Positions 42,528 through 52,060 of a DNA stretch of 64,000 bases are shown piece after piece; the first letter of the stretch is position 1; the number at the start of each line of letters is the position of its first letter. Source of the stretch: Pseudomonas sp. RSB 5.4 (GTDB lineage: Bacteria; Pseudomonadota; Gammaproteobacteria; Pseudomonadales; Pseudomonadaceae); contig NZ_CP146986.1 in NCBI RefSeq assembly GCF_037126175.1, positions 4,349,001 to 4,413,000 on the forward strand. Direction: 5' to 3'. The notes under the pieces are model-generated. The model worked only from the letters and a program-made list of their open reading frames with translations. It had not been told where the DNA came from and made no database searches. Both the position numbers and the translations under genes were made by a program.

Positions 42528-42908
42528 ATGACCAAGACTGTTATCACCAGCGACAAGGCCCCAGCCGCCATCGGTACCTACTCCCAAGCGATCAAGGCCG
42601 GCAACACTGTCTACATGTCGGGCCAGATTCCTCTGGACCCAAAAACCATGGAACTGGTTGAAGGCTTCGAAGCCCAGACCGTCCAGGTGTTCGAGAACCT
42701 CAAAGCCGTGGCTGAAGCTGCCGGCGGTTCGTTCAAGGACATCGTCAAGCTGAACATCTTCCTCACCGACCTGAGCCACTTCGCCAAGGTCAACGAGATC
42801 ATGGGCAAGTACTTCGACCAGCCGTACCCGGCCCGCGCCGCCATCGGCGTTGCTGCCTTGCCGAAGGGTTCGCAAGTCGAAATGGATGCCATCCTGGTCA
42901 TCGAGTAA
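42528..42908 (+). CDS. ridA: 2-iminobutanoate/2-iminopropanoate deaminase RidA
   Basis: 126 residues. Typical Rid[21 protein letters not shown] and the [16 protein letters not shown] segment with the catalytic Arg. Hydrolyses reactive enamines/imines. 24 nt behind spoT with AAGGAG upstream, so in the rpoZ-spoT operon, as in other Pseudomonas. Confidence 0.96.
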   Translation: MTKTVITSDKAPAAIGTYSQAIKAGNTVYMSGQIPLDPKTMELVEGFEAQTVQVFENLKAVAEAAGGSFKDIVKLNIFLTDLSHFAKVNEIMGKYFDQPYPARAAIGVAALPKGSQVEMDAILVIE

Positions 42909-42914
42909 TGCACA

Positions 42915-42940
42915 CGGCGCAGCCCTCACACGCTGCGCCG
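42915..42940 (+). terminator. Hairpin downstream of ridA
   Basis: CGGCGCAGC, loop of 8, GCTGCGCCG: a perfect 9-bp GC stem without a T run, 6 nt past the ridA stop. May separate the stringent-response operon from the lipoprotein gene. Confidence 0.45.
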
Positions 42941-42981
42941 ACTGCTCTGCGGTAAAGAAAAGGTTTTGAAAGGATTCCACC

Positions 42982-43722
42982 ATGCGCAAAGCGCTTGCTC
43001 TCTCGCTGCTCGCCATTTTCCTCGGCGGCTGTGCCAGCGACCCCGCCGACCGTGACATCAGCGGCACCTGGATCAACCAGGTGGCGATCGATGCTGCTGC
43101 CAAGGGCGGCCCCCTGCGCGAAGCGCTTCAGGCCTATGGCCCGAACCTGGAGTGGGATGTCAACACCAAGGCCGGTCAGGCCCGCTACACCAACGGTTTC
43201 GAGAACGTCGAAGGACGGTTGCAGGGCGAACAGTCCGGCGCCTGGAAAGTCGACTTCTATGGCAGCTCCGGCAGTGAGCTGAAACGTGACGGCGGCCGGA
43301 TGAAACAAGCCGCCACCGAGAACGAACCCGACCAGCTGTTCGACCGCGCACAAATCCCCGTGCCGGAAGGCGCGCCAATCGGCGCCAGCTTCGAACGCGC
43401 ATTGTATTCGGCCTACTTGGGCGGCAGCTGGAAGATTGCCAGCGGCGACGGCGAAGGCGGCACCGTGCAGTTCCAGGCCGACGGCCAGGTGTCCGGTCTG
43501 CCCGGCGCCGACCGCTATGCCCTGTGCCTGGCAGGCGACTGCGCCTCGATGAACAGCGACCACGACAGCATGTGGCTGCAACTCAACGGCCAGGGCAACA
43601 ACTGGATCTTTGCCCGCAAAGGCAAGGCGCTGGAGATTTTCCAGGCAGTGAACAGCGCACTGGCGGATGAAATGCCGCAGTTCACCCCGGGTGAACGCAA
43701 GTGGTTGCTTGAGAAGCAGTAA
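42982..43722 (+). CDS. Hypothetical lipoprotein
   Basis: 246 residues; signal peptide with lipobox LGGC, lipid Cys17. The mature part has two WKI/WKV beta segments (SGAWKVDFYG, GGSWKIASGDG) that look like tandem beta-sandwich halves, and a second Cys pair (LCLAGDC). No family recognised. GAAAGGA lies upstream of the ATG. Ends before a REP pair. Confidence 0.8.
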   Translation: MRKALALSLLAIFLGGCASDPADRDISGTWINQVAIDAAAKGGPLREALQAYGPNLEWDVNTKAGQARYTNGFENVEGRLQGEQSGAWKVDFYGSSGSELKRDGGRMKQAATENEPDQLFDRAQIPVPEGAPIGASFERALYSAYLGGSWKIASGDGEGGTVQFQADGQVSGLPGADRYALCLAGDCASMNSDHDSMWLQLNGQGNNWIFARKGKALEIFQAVNSALADEMPQFTPGERKWLLEKQ

Positions 43723-43749
43723 CCGCGCCTGAGAGCAACACGTAACCCT

Positions 43750-43837
43750 GTGGGAGCGGGCTTGCTCGCGAAGAGGGTGTGTCAGTCGACATCAATGTTG
43801 CCTGACACACCCTCTTCGCGAGCAAGCCCGCTCCCAC
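43750..43837. repeat. REP-type inverted repeat, family A
   Basis: Opposed family-A units with an inner AGAGGGTGTGTCAG / CTGACACACCCTCT stem, between the convergent lipoprotein and SDR genes. Confidence 0.9.
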
Positions 43838-43859
43838 AGTGGTTTGTGGCGTTAGGAAG

Positions 43860-44717
43860 TCAGCACTTACCTTCAAGAATCGCCGCATAGCCTTCGCGAT
43901 AACTCGGATACTTCGGCGTCCAGCCCAGCGCCTTCGCCCGGGCATTGCTGCAGCGCTTGCTGCCGGTGCGACGGACGCTGGCGTCTTCCGCCCAATCGGT
44001 AACCCCCAGATATTCGCGCAGCCAGGCAACCACTTCGGCCAAGGGTGCGGGCGCATCGTCCACACCGATATAGATATCCTGCAATGGCTTGCCCTGATGA
44101 GCCGCCTGCAGCAGAAACGCCATCAGCCCCGCCGCGTCATCAGTGTGAATGCGATTGCCGTACAGAGGCGGCTCGACCGCCACCCGATATCCGCGACGCA
44201 CCTGGGTCAGCAGCCACTCACGACCCGGGCCGTAAATGCCGGTCAGGCGCACGATGCTCGCCGGAATGCCGCTTTTCAGCGCCACTTGCTCGGCCTCAAG
44301 CATCAGTCGCCCGGAGTATCCGCTGGCGACAGTCTCTGAATGCTCGTCGACCCACTCCCCTTCCTGCTGCCCGTACACACTGCTGCTGGAAACGAACAGC
44401 AGCCGCTCAGGGGTCTGCCCATAGTCGTCCAGCCAGCTCAGCACGTTCTGCAAACCCTGCACGTAAGCCGCACGATAACCGGCCTCATCGTGATCGGTTG
44501 CCGCTGCGCAATACACCAGGTAATCCACCGCCCCGACCGGCCAGGTCTCTGGGCAATCTTCCTTGAACAAGTCACCGGCCACGCCGATGACGCCGTCCGG
44601 CAATCGCGAAACATCACGGCGCAGACCATGCACCTCCCAGCCGGCGGCCAACAATTGCGTAGCCAGACGACTGCCGACGTCACCACAACCGGCAATCAAA
44701 ACAGAAGGCGCAGACAT
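43860..44717 (-). CDS. NAD(P)-dependent SDR (YeeZ/extended SDR-like epimerase family)
   Basis: 285 residues. Rossmann VLIAGCGDVGSRLATQL, an active-site SSSSVYGQQEG (Ser-Tyr), and a GPGREWLL / RIHTDDAAGL pattern of atypical extended SDRs such as YeeZ. Substrate unknown. ATG at 44717 is favoured; GGGAG lies 7 nt upstream and the longer start is TTG. Confidence 0.85.
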   Translation of the reverse strand: MSAPSVLIAGCGDVGSRLATQLLAAGWEVHGLRRDVSRLPDGVIGVAGDLFKEDCPETWPVGAVDYLVYCAAATDHDEAGYRAAYVQGLQNVLSWLDDYGQTPERLLFVSSSSVYGQQEGEWVDEHSETVASGYSGRLMLEAEQVALKSGIPASIVRLTGIYGPGREWLLTQVRRGYRVAVEPPLYGNRIHTDDAAGLMAFLLQAAHQGKPLQDIYIGVDDAPAPLAEVVAWLREYLGVTDWAEDASVRRTGSKRCSNARAKALGWTPKYPSYREGYAAILEGKC

Positions 44718-44810
44718 CAAAAAACTCCCAAACGAAAGGAACAGACTAGCCCTCGCAAAGGACGAACGGCTAGCAATGAAGGAAAAAAAGAAACTCTATT
44801 ACTTTTGTTA

Positions 44811-44832
44811 ACAAGAATTACTTGCAATAATG
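44811..44832 (+). promoter_or_regulatory. Possible Fur box upstream of exbB
   Basis: The AT-rich sequence AAGAATTACTTGCAATAATG resembles Fur-type operators of iron genes and lies about 75-95 nt before the exbB start. Match to the 19-mer consensus is partial, so this is tentative. Confidence 0.4.
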
Positions 44833-44905
44833 CACCCCACTTTTGTTCTCGGCCTCACGAGGCCTGGAAGAGCATCACCGTTTTTCTACCTCAGGTCCGG
44901 CCAGC

Positions 44906-45862
44906 ATGACACGTAATCAAATCCCCGCTTCGCCAACCAAACGACCTCGCGCCTTCAGCGCGGTGGCGGCCCTGCTGCTCAGCCTGATGCTGGCGCCGAC
45001 CGCCGCTTTCGCTGACGCACAAGCGCCAGCCGCTCCGGCTGCCACCGAACAGCACGCGCCTGCTGCCGCCGCGCCAGCCGCCACCGACCCGGTACAGGCT
45101 GTAGACGCCAGCGCAGCAGACGCGCCTGAGGTGCTCGAACCCGACAACACCCTGGGCATGGCCCACGACCTGTCGCCATGGGGCATGTACCAGAACGCCG
45201 ACATCATCGTGAAAATCGTGATGATCGGTCTGGCCATCGCTTCCATCATCACCTGGACCATCTGGATCGCCAAAGGCTTCGAGCTGATGGGCGCCAAGCG
45301 TCGTCTGCGGGGTGAAATCGCTGCGCTGAAGAAAGCCGCGACCCTCAAGGAAGCCAGCGCCACTGCAGCGAAGGAGGGCACCCTGGCCAATCTGCTGGTG
45401 CACGACGCGCTCGAAGAGATGCGCCTGTCGGTCAACAGCCGCGAGAAAGAAGGCATCAAGGAGCGCGTCAGCTTCCGTCTTGAGCGCCTCGTCGCAGCCT
45501 GTGGCCGCAACATGAGCAGCGGCACCGGCGTCCTCGCCACCATCGGTTCCACCGCGCCGTTCGTCGGCCTGTTCGGTACCGTGTGGGGCATCATGAACAG
45601 CTTCATCGGCATCGCCAAGACCCAGACCACCAACCTCGCCGTCGTGGCGCCGGGCATTGCCGAAGCGCTGCTCGCGACCGCTCTGGGCCTGGTTGCCGCG
45701 ATTCCTGCGGTAGTCATCTACAACGTGTTCGCCCGCTCCATCGCCGGCTACAAGGCGCAGGTGTCCGACGCTTCGGCGCAGGTTCTGCTGCTGGTCAGCC
45801 GTGACCTCGATCACCAGCCTGAGCGCAGCAGCTCGCAACCACACATGGTGAAAGTGGGGTAA
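44906..45862 (+). CDS. exbB: TonB-system energiser ExbB (TolQ/MotA family)
   Basis: 318 residues. An exported, Ala/Pro-rich N-terminal extension of about 90 residues (LLLSLMLAPTAAFADAQAPA onward) precedes the usual three-helix ExbB core ending GIAEALLATALGLVAAIPAV and NVFARSIAGYKAQ. With ExbD it couples the proton gradient to TonB. Start at 44906 (MTRNQIPASP) chosen over 44843, which has no signal-like start. exbD follows by 6 nt. Confidence 0.95.
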   Translation: MTRNQIPASPTKRPRAFSAVAALLLSLMLAPTAAFADAQAPAAPAATEQHAPAAAAPAATDPVQAVDASAADAPEVLEPDNTLGMAHDLSPWGMYQNADIIVKIVMIGLAIASIITWTIWIAKGFELMGAKRRLRGEIAALKKAATLKEASATAAKEGTLANLLVHDALEEMRLSVNSREKEGIKERVSFRLERLVAACGRNMSSGTGVLATIGSTAPFVGLFGTVWGIMNSFIGIAKTQTTNLAVVAPGIAEALLATALGLVAAIPAVVIYNVFARSIAGYKAQVSDASAQVLLLVSRDLDHQPERSSSQPHMVKVG

Positions 45863-45868
45863 TCGGCC

Positions 45869-46297
45869 ATGGGCCTGCATTTGAAAGAAGGCGCAGACGA
45901 CGATCTGGCCGAGAACCACGAAATCAACGTCACGCCGTTCATCGACGTGATGCTGGTGCTGCTGATCATCTTCATGGTGGCCGCCCCGTTGGCCACAGTA
46001 GACATCAAAGTCGATCTGCCGGCCTCGACCGCCAAACCGGCGCCGCGCCCGGAGAAACCGGTGTTCCTCAGCGTAAAAGCTGATCAGCGTCTGTACATCG
46101 GCGACGACGAAGTCAACGCCGAAACCCTTGGTGCCGTCCTCGACGCCAAGACCCAGGGCAAGAAAGACACCACCATCTTCTTCCAGGCCGACAAAGGCGT
46201 GGACTACGGCGACCTGATGAGCGTGATGGATAAGTTGCGCTCGGCCGGTTACCTGAAGGTCGGTCTGGTGGGCCTTGAGAGCGCAGCCAAGAAATGA
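45869..46297 (+). CDS. exbD: ExbD (TolR family)
   Basis: 142 residues. Single helix with the proton-pathway aspartate in NVTPFIDVMLVLLIIFMVAAP, followed by a periplasmic domain. Operon member between exbB and tonB; its stop overlaps the tonB ATG by 4 bases (ATGA). Confidence 0.97.
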   Translation: MGLHLKEGADDDLAENHEINVTPFIDVMLVLLIIFMVAAPLATVDIKVDLPASTAKPAPRPEKPVFLSVKADQRLYIGDDEVNAETLGAVLDAKTQGKKDTTIFFQADKGVDYGDLMSVMDKLRSAGYLKVGLVGLESAAKK

Positions 46298-47043
46298 TCA
46301 CGACGCGCCATAAGCTGACGCGTTACAGCGGTAGCCTGGCCGTGGTGCTGGGCGTTCACGCGCTGGCCATCGCGCTGGCGCTGAACTGGACCGCCCGCCC
46401 GCCCATCGAACTGCCGCCGCAGGCAATGGTGGTCGAGCTGGCACCGGTTCCGGCCCCGCCACCGCCTGCTCCGCCGAAAGTCGTCACACCGCCGCAGCCA
46501 CCGGCTCCGGTTGAAGAGCTGCCGATTCCGAAACTGGCTGAAGCACCCAAGGCCGAAATTGCCGTACCGAAGCCGAAACCCAAGCCAAAGCCGAAACCGC
46601 AGCCACCCAAACCGGTCGAGAAAAAACCGGAACCCGTGAAGGAAAAACCTTCCGAGGAAAAACCGGCCGACACGCAACCGACCCAGGCACCGACGGAGAA
46701 ATCCGCCCAGCCGGCACCGGGCCCGTCGCCCGCACAATTGGCCGCCAAGGCCAGTTGGCAAGGCACCCTGCTCGCGCACTTGGCCAAGTACAAAAAGTAT
46801 CCGCAAAGCGCACAGGCACGGGGCAAGGAAGGCCTGAACCGTCTGCGTTTCGTGGTGGATGCCGAAGGTAATGTGCTGTCGTTCGAACTGGTGGGCCGCT
46901 CCGGCAATGCTGATCTGGACCGGGCCACCCTGGAAATGATCCGCCGCGCCCAACCGCTGCCCAAGCCACCGGCGGACATGTTGACCAACGGCTCGATCGA
47001 AATTGTCGCGCCGTTTGTGTACTCCCTCGAGAGACGCCGCTGA
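46294..47043 (+). CDS. tonB: TonB energy transducer
   Basis: 249 residues. N-terminal helix (SLAVVLGVHALAIALAL), a long Pro-Lys/Glu spacer (PKPKPKPKPKPQPPKPVEKK) spanning the periplasm, and a C-terminal TonB domain (LLAHLAKYKKYPQSA ... RLRFVVDAEGNVLS). Drives siderophore receptors. Confidence 0.96.
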   Translation: MITTRHKLTRYSGSLAVVLGVHALAIALALNWTARPPIELPPQAMVVELAPVPAPPPPAPPKVVTPPQPPAPVEELPIPKLAEAPKAEIAVPKPKPKPKPKPQPPKPVEKKPEPVKEKPSEEKPADTQPTQAPTEKSAQPAPGPSPAQLAAKASWQGTLLAHLAKYKKYPQSAQARGKEGLNRLRFVVDAEGNVLSFELVGRSGNADLDRATLEMIRRAQPLPKPPADMLTNGSIEIVAPFVYSLERRR

Positions 47044-47049
47044 TCCAAT

Positions 47050-47136
47050 GTGGGAGCGGGCTTGCTCGCGAAAGCGTCGTGTCAGTCGACATCAATGGTT
47101 CTGACACACCGCATTCGCGAGCAAGCCCGCTCCCAC
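47050..47136. repeat. REP-type inverted repeat, family A
   Basis: Opposed family-A units 6 nt after the tonB stop. One arm reads CGCATTCGCG where others have CGCCTTCGCG. Confidence 0.9.
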
Positions 47137-47307
47137 AGGGTTTTATGTCGACTATCAGATTGAAATAAAGGCACCGAAAGGTGTCTTTTGCATATCTGGC
47201 AACGGCAAACTCACATTGCCCGGTGTCGCATTCCTCACTCAGTCTGATAACGTGCGTCTATCGATTGCAGCCGTTATGCTTGGCCCGCAACTTCATGGAC
47301 GCTTGCT

Positions 47308-48237
47308 ATGACACTCACAGAATTACGCTACATCGTTACCCTCGCCCAAGAGCAGCACTTCGGCCACGCCGCCGAGCGTTGCCACGTCAGTCAGCCGACC
47401 CTGTCGGTGGGCGTGAAAAAACTTGAAGACGAACTCGGTGTGCTGATTTTCGAGCGCAGTAAAAGCGCCGTGCGCCTGACCCCGGTCGGCGAAGGCATCG
47501 TCGCCCAGGCGCAGAAAGTCCTGGAGCAGGCGCAAGGCATCCGTGAGCTGGCCCAGGCCGGCAAGAACCAGTTGACCGCGCCGCTGAAAGTCGGCGCGAT
47601 CTACACCGTCGGCCCGTACCTGTTCCCGCACCTGATTCCACAACTGCACCGGGTCGCCCCGCAAATGCCGTTGTACATCGAAGAAAACTTCACCCACGTG
47701 CTGCGCGACAAACTGCGCAACGGCGAGCTCGACGCGATCATCATCGCCCTGCCGTTCAACGAAGCCGACGTGCTGACCCTGCCGCTGTACGACGAGCCGT
47801 TCTACGTCCTGATGCCGGCCCAGCACCCGTGGACGCAAAAAGAATCCATCGATCCGGGCCTGCTCAACGACAAGAGCCTGCTGCTGCTCGGCGAAGGCCA
47901 CTGCTTCCGCGACCAGGTGCTCGAAGCCTGCCCGACGCTGACCAAGGGCAACGACGGCGCCAAGCACACCACCGTGGAATCCAGCTCGCTGGAAACCATC
48001 CGGCACATGGTCGCCTCCGGTCTGGGCATCTCGATCCTGCCGCTGTCGGCGGTGGACAGCCACCACTACGCCCCGGGCGTGATCGAAGTGCGTCCGCTGT
48101 CGGCGCCAGTGCCATTCCGCACCGTGGCGATTGCCTGGCGCGCGAGCTTCCCGCGGCCGAAAGCCATCGAAATCCTCGCCGACTCCGTTCGCCTGTGCTC
48201 GGTGGCCAAGCCCGCCGCACCGGTTACGGCCGGTTAA
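47308..48237 (+). CDS. oxyR: Hydrogen-peroxide regulator OxyR
   Basis: 309 residues, LysR family. Redox cysteines are C199 and C208 in GEGHCFRDQVLEACPT, the hallmark of OxyR. Winged helix at 1-60 (HFGHAAERCHVSQPTLSVGV). Activates katB/ahp-type defences. Nine nt before recG, an oxyR-recG operon as in P. aeruginosa. Confidence 0.97.
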   Translation: MTLTELRYIVTLAQEQHFGHAAERCHVSQPTLSVGVKKLEDELGVLIFERSKSAVRLTPVGEGIVAQAQKVLEQAQGIRELAQAGKNQLTAPLKVGAIYTVGPYLFPHLIPQLHRVAPQMPLYIEENFTHVLRDKLRNGELDAIIIALPFNEADVLTLPLYDEPFYVLMPAQHPWTQKESIDPGLLNDKSLLLLGEGHCFRDQVLEACPTLTKGNDGAKHTTVESSSLETIRHMVASGLGISILPLSAVDSHHYAPGVIEVRPLSAPVPFRTVAIAWRASFPRPKAIEILADSVRLCSVAKPAAPVTAG

Positions 48238-48246
48238 GCCAGGGAC

Positions 48247-50322
48247 ATGACTGAGCTGTCGCAAGTGTCGGTGACGGCACTCAAGGGTGTCGGCGAAGCC
48301 ATGGCCGAGAAGCTGGCCAAGGTCGGCCTGGAGAATCTCCAGGACGTGCTGTTTCACCTGCCGCTGCGTTATCAGGATCGCACCCGCGTGGTGCCGATCG
48401 GCCACTTGCGACCGGGCCAGGACGCCGTGGTCGAAGGCACCGTCAGCGGCGCCGACGTGGTCATGGGCCGGCGCCGCAGCCTGGTGGTGCGCATGCAGGA
48501 CGGCACCGGCGGACTGAGTCTGCGCTTCTACCATTTCAGCAACGCGCAGAAAGAAGGCCTCAAGCGCGGCACGCGGATTCGCTGCTACGGCGAAGTGCGG
48601 CCCGGCGCTTCGGGGCTGGAAATCTACCACCCCGAATACCGCGCCATCACCGGTGACGAACCGCCGCCCGTGGATGAAACCCTGACCCCGGTCTACCCGC
48701 TCACCGAAGGCCTGACCCAACAGCGCCTGCGCCAGTTGTGCATGCAGACCCTGACGCTGCTCAAGCCGAACACCCTGCCCGACTGGCTGCCGACCGAACT
48801 GGCCCGCGACTACCAACTGGCGCCGTTGGCCGACGCGATCCGCTACCTGCACAACCCGCCCGCCGACGCCGATGTCGATGAGCTGGCCCTCGGTCATCAC
48901 TGGGCCCAGCATCGGCTGGCCTTCGAAGAACTGCTGACCCATCAACTGTCGCAACAACGCCTGCGCGAAAGCATGCGTTCCCTGCGCGCGCCAGCGATGC
49001 CGAAGGCGAAAAAACTGCCACCGAAATACCTGGCCAACCTCGGCTTCAACCCGACCGGCGCCCAGCAACGCGTCGGCAACGAAATCGCCTACGACCTCAG
49101 CCAGCACGAACCGATGCTGCGGCTGATTCAGGGCGACGTTGGTGCGGGCAAAACCGTGGTCGCCGCCCTCGCGGCGCTGCAAGCACTGGAGGCCGGTTAT
49201 CAGGTCGCACTGATGGCGCCGACCGAGATCCTTGCCGAGCAACACTTCATCACGTTCAAGCGCTGGCTCGAACCGCTGGGCATTGATGTCGCGTGGCTGG
49301 CCGGCAAGCTCAAGGGCAAGAATCGCGTCACCGCGCTGGAACAGATCGCCAGCGGCACGCCGATGGTGGTCGGCACCCACGCGCTGTTCCAGGACGAAGT
49401 GCAGTTCAAAAATCTGGCACTGGTGATCATCGACGAACAACACCGCTTCGGCGTGCAGCAGCGTCTGGCGCTGCGGCAGAAAGGCGTCGGCGGGCGCATG
49501 TGTCCACACCAACTGATCATGACCGCCACGCCGATCCCACGCACGCTGGCGATGAGCGCCTACGCCGACCTCGACACCTCGATCCTCGACGAACTGCCGC
49601 CCGGTCGCACCCCGGTCAACACCGTGCTGGTCACCGACACCCGCCGCGTCGAAGTCATCGAACGGGTGCGCAGCGCCTGCGCCGAAGGGCGTCAGGCCTA
49701 TTGGGTGTGCACCCTGATCGAAGAGTCGGAAGAGCTGACCTGTCAGGCCGCCGAAACCACGTTCGAAGACCTCACCGCCGCCCTCGGTGAGCTGAAAGTC
49801 GGGCTGATTCACGGGCGCATGAAGCCCGCCGAAAAAGCGGCGGTCATGGCCGAATTCAAGGGCGGCAACCTGCAACTGCTGGTCGCCACCACCGTGATCG
49901 AAGTCGGCGTCGACGTGCCCAACGCCAGCCTGATGATCATCGAAAACCCTGAGCGTCTGGGCCTCGCGCAGCTGCACCAATTACGCGGCCGCGTCGGCCG
50001 GGGCAGCGCGGTCAGCCATTGCGTGCTGCTCTACCATCCGCCGCTGTCGCAGATCGGCCGCCAGCGCCTGGGCATCATGCGCGAGACCAACGACGGTTTC
50101 GTCATCGCCGAAAAAGACCTCGAACTGCGCGGCCCCGGCGAAATGCTCGGCACGCGCCAGACCGGTCTGCTGCAATTCAAAGTCGCCGACCTGATGCGCG
50201 ACGCCGACCTGCTGCCCGCCGTACGCGATGCCGCGCAAGCACTGCTGGAGCGCTGGCCGACTCACGTCAGCCCATTGCTGGACCGCTGGTTGCGCCACGG
50301 GCAGCAATACGGCCAAGTGTGA
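48247..50322 (+). CDS. recG: ATP-dependent DNA helicase RecG
   Basis: 691 residues. N-terminal wedge domain, Walker A GDVGAGKTVVAALA, DEQHRFG motif II, TATPIPRTLAM motif III and the TRG region near HQLRGRVGRG. Regresses stalled forks. Starts 9 nt after the oxyR stop, so under OxyR operon control. Confidence 0.97.
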   Translation: MTELSQVSVTALKGVGEAMAEKLAKVGLENLQDVLFHLPLRYQDRTRVVPIGHLRPGQDAVVEGTVSGADVVMGRRRSLVVRMQDGTGGLSLRFYHFSNAQKEGLKRGTRIRCYGEVRPGASGLEIYHPEYRAITGDEPPPVDETLTPVYPLTEGLTQQRLRQLCMQTLTLLKPNTLPDWLPTELARDYQLAPLADAIRYLHNPPADADVDELALGHHWAQHRLAFEELLTHQLSQQRLRESMRSLRAPAMPKAKKLPPKYLANLGFNPTGAQQRVGNEIAYDLSQHEPMLRLIQGDVGAGKTVVAALAALQALEAGYQVALMAPTEILAEQHFITFKRWLEPLGIDVAWLAGKLKGKNRVTALEQIASGTPMVVGTHALFQDEVQFKNLALVIIDEQHRFGVQQRLALRQKGVGGRMCPHQLIMTATPIPRTLAMSAYADLDTSILDELPPGRTPVNTVLVTDTRRVEVIERVRSACAEGRQAYWVCTLIEESEELTCQAAETTFEDLTAALGELKVGLIHGRMKPAEKAAVMAEFKGGNLQLLVATTVIEVGVDVPNASLMIIENPERLGLAQLHQLRGRVGRGSAVSHCVLLYHPPLSQIGRQRLGIMRETNDGFVIAEKDLELRGPGEMLGTRQTGLLQFKVADLMRDADLLPAVRDAAQALLERWPTHVSPLLDRWLRHGQQYGQV

Positions 50323-50401
50323 GCACCGTCGCAGTTTGTGCAGGATCGTTCCTACAGAGCTGGTTATACTCCTGCCATTGTTTCAAAAACGGATACACAC
50401 C

Positions 50402-51802
50402 ATGACCGAAGCCGCTCTCGCCCCCGAACTCCCGCACGCTCCGTCCGTCATTCGGCTGCTGCTGGGCAAGCTGGGCATCGCTTACGAAGAAGTGCTCGAC
50501 CACCACGGCCTCAATGCTTCGCGCAAGGTACAAGCCGTATTGCTGGACGATGCTGTGGGCGCGCTGATGGTGCTGTTTCCGCAGAGCCAGTTGCTCGACC
50601 TCAATCGCCTCGCCGAACTCACTGGCCGACGCCTGACCGCCGTGTCCACCGAGCGCCTGGAAAAGATGCTCGGCAAACACAGCCTGAGCCTGCTGCCGGG
50701 CCTGCCGGCGCTGACCAGCTCGCCGTGTCTCTACGAAGAAAGCCTGCTGCGCGAACCGAAGCTGCTGATCAACTCCGGCGAGCCGGGCCTGCTGCTGGAA
50801 ATCGCCAGCGAAGACTTCAAGAGCATGCTGACCAAGGCCAGCGCCGCCAATTTCGGCGAAGCCCTGAGCAGCATCCGCCCGAACCTCGACCGCCCGGACG
50901 ATGACCGCGAGGAAATCACCCTGGCTGTGCAGGCGTTCACTGCACGCCGGATTCAGCAGCGTCTGGAAGCGACCATCGAGATTCCGCCGCTGGCCGAGAC
51001 GGCGCAAAAAATCATCAAGTTGCGCGTCGACCCCAACGCCACCATCGACGACATCACCGGCGTGGTCGAAACCGACCCGGCGCTGGCTGCACAAGTGGTG
51101 AGCTGGGCCGCATCGCCATACTACGCGTCGCCGGGCAAAATCCGTTCGGTGGAAGACGCGATCGTTCGCGTGCTCGGTTTCGATCTGGTGATCAACCTGG
51201 CGCTGGGCCTGGCCCTCGGCAAGACCCTGAGTCTGCCGAAAGACCACCCGCAACACACCACGCCGTACTGGCAGCAGTCGATCTACACCGCCGCCGTCAT
51301 CGAAGGCCTGACCCGCGCCATGCCGCGCGCCCAGCGCCCGGAAGCCGGCCTGACCTATCTCGCCGGTCTGCTGCACAACTTCGGCTACCTGCTGCTGGCC
51401 CACGTGTTCCCGCCGCACTTCTCGCTGATCTGCCGTCACCTGGAGGTCAACCCGCACCTGTGCCACAGCTACATCGAGCAGCACCTGTTGGGCATCAGCC
51501 GCGAACAGATCGGCTCGTGGCTGATGCGCTACTGGGACATGCCCGATGAACTGGCCACCGCCCTGCGCTTCCAGCACGACCCAAGCTACGACGGCGCCTA
51601 CGCCGAATACCCGAACCTCGTCTGCCTGGCCGTGCGCCTGCTGCGCAGCCGCGGCATCGGCTCCGGCCCCGACGAAGACATCCCCGACGCCCTGCTCGAA
51701 CGCGTCGGCCTGACCCGCGACAAAGCCAACGACGTCGTCAGCAAAGTCCTCGAAGCCGAAGTCCTGCTGCGCGAACTGGCCTCGCAGTTCAGCCAGGCCT
51801 AA
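50402..51802 (+). CDS. YbaK-like tRNA-deacylase domain fused to HDOD domain
   Basis: 466 residues. N-terminal ~150 residues resemble the YbaK/ProX aminoacyl-tRNA deacylase fold (VQAVLLDDAVGALMVLFP, LLINSGEPGLLLEI), C-terminal ~190-400 are HDOD (VETDPALAAQVVSWAASPYY, YLAGLLHNFGYLL). HDOD domains are signalling output modules. Position next to recG matches PA5346. ATG at 50402 follows AACGG... without a strong SD; the in-frame upstream stretch lies within recG's end. Confidence 0.85.
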   Translation: MTEAALAPELPHAPSVIRLLLGKLGIAYEEVLDHHGLNASRKVQAVLLDDAVGALMVLFPQSQLLDLNRLAELTGRRLTAVSTERLEKMLGKHSLSLLPGLPALTSSPCLYEESLLREPKLLINSGEPGLLLEIASEDFKSMLTKASAANFGEALSSIRPNLDRPDDDREEITLAVQAFTARRIQQRLEATIEIPPLAETAQKIIKLRVDPNATIDDITGVVETDPALAAQVVSWAASPYYASPGKIRSVEDAIVRVLGFDLVINLALGLALGKTLSLPKDHPQHTTPYWQQSIYTAAVIEGLTRAMPRAQRPEAGLTYLAGLLHNFGYLLLAHVFPPHFSLICRHLEVNPHLCHSYIEQHLLGISREQIGSWLMRYWDMPDELATALRFQHDPSYDGAYAEYPNLVCLAVRLLRSRGIGSGPDEDIPDALLERVGLTRDKANDVVSKVLEAEVLLRELASQFSQA

Positions 51803-51842
51803 ACCAAAACAGGCCCGCTCCCCCAAGGTTTACACAACCCCT

Positions 51843-51866
51843 GTGGGAGCGAGCCTGCTCGCGAAG
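51843..51866. repeat. Single REP unit, mixed A/C type
   Basis: GTGGGAGCGAGCCTGCTCGCGAA, an unpaired copy mixing family-A ends with the family-C core (GAGCCTGCTCGC). Confidence 0.75.
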
Positions 51867-51900
51867 AATCCAACTCAATCCAACTGACTCAGCGAAACCC

Positions 51901-52032
51901 TGTGGTGAGGGGATTTATCCCCGACCGACTGCGCAGCAGTCGCAAACCCAGGCAACAGGGTGTGTCAGTTATATCGAGGTCTCAGGTTTTGGGGCCGCTG
52001 CGCAGCCCATCGGGGATAAATCCCCTCGCCAC
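51901..52032. repeat. REP-like inverted repeat, family E
   Basis: TGTGGTGAGGGGATTTATCCCCGAC ... TCGGGGATAAATCCCCTCGCCAC enclose about 85 nt with GCGCAGCAGTCGC / GCTGCGCAGC words, between the convergent HDOD and SCP2-like genes. Same inner unit as 24985-25130. Confidence 0.88.
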
Positions 52033-52060
52033 GACAGCCCATCTTCTCAAGCCCTTCTAC

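Noticed and set aside
47323..49980. 885-codon open frame antisense to oxyR-recG
   Set aside because: High-GC shadow of two certain genes, rich in His/Gln/Arg with no domain.
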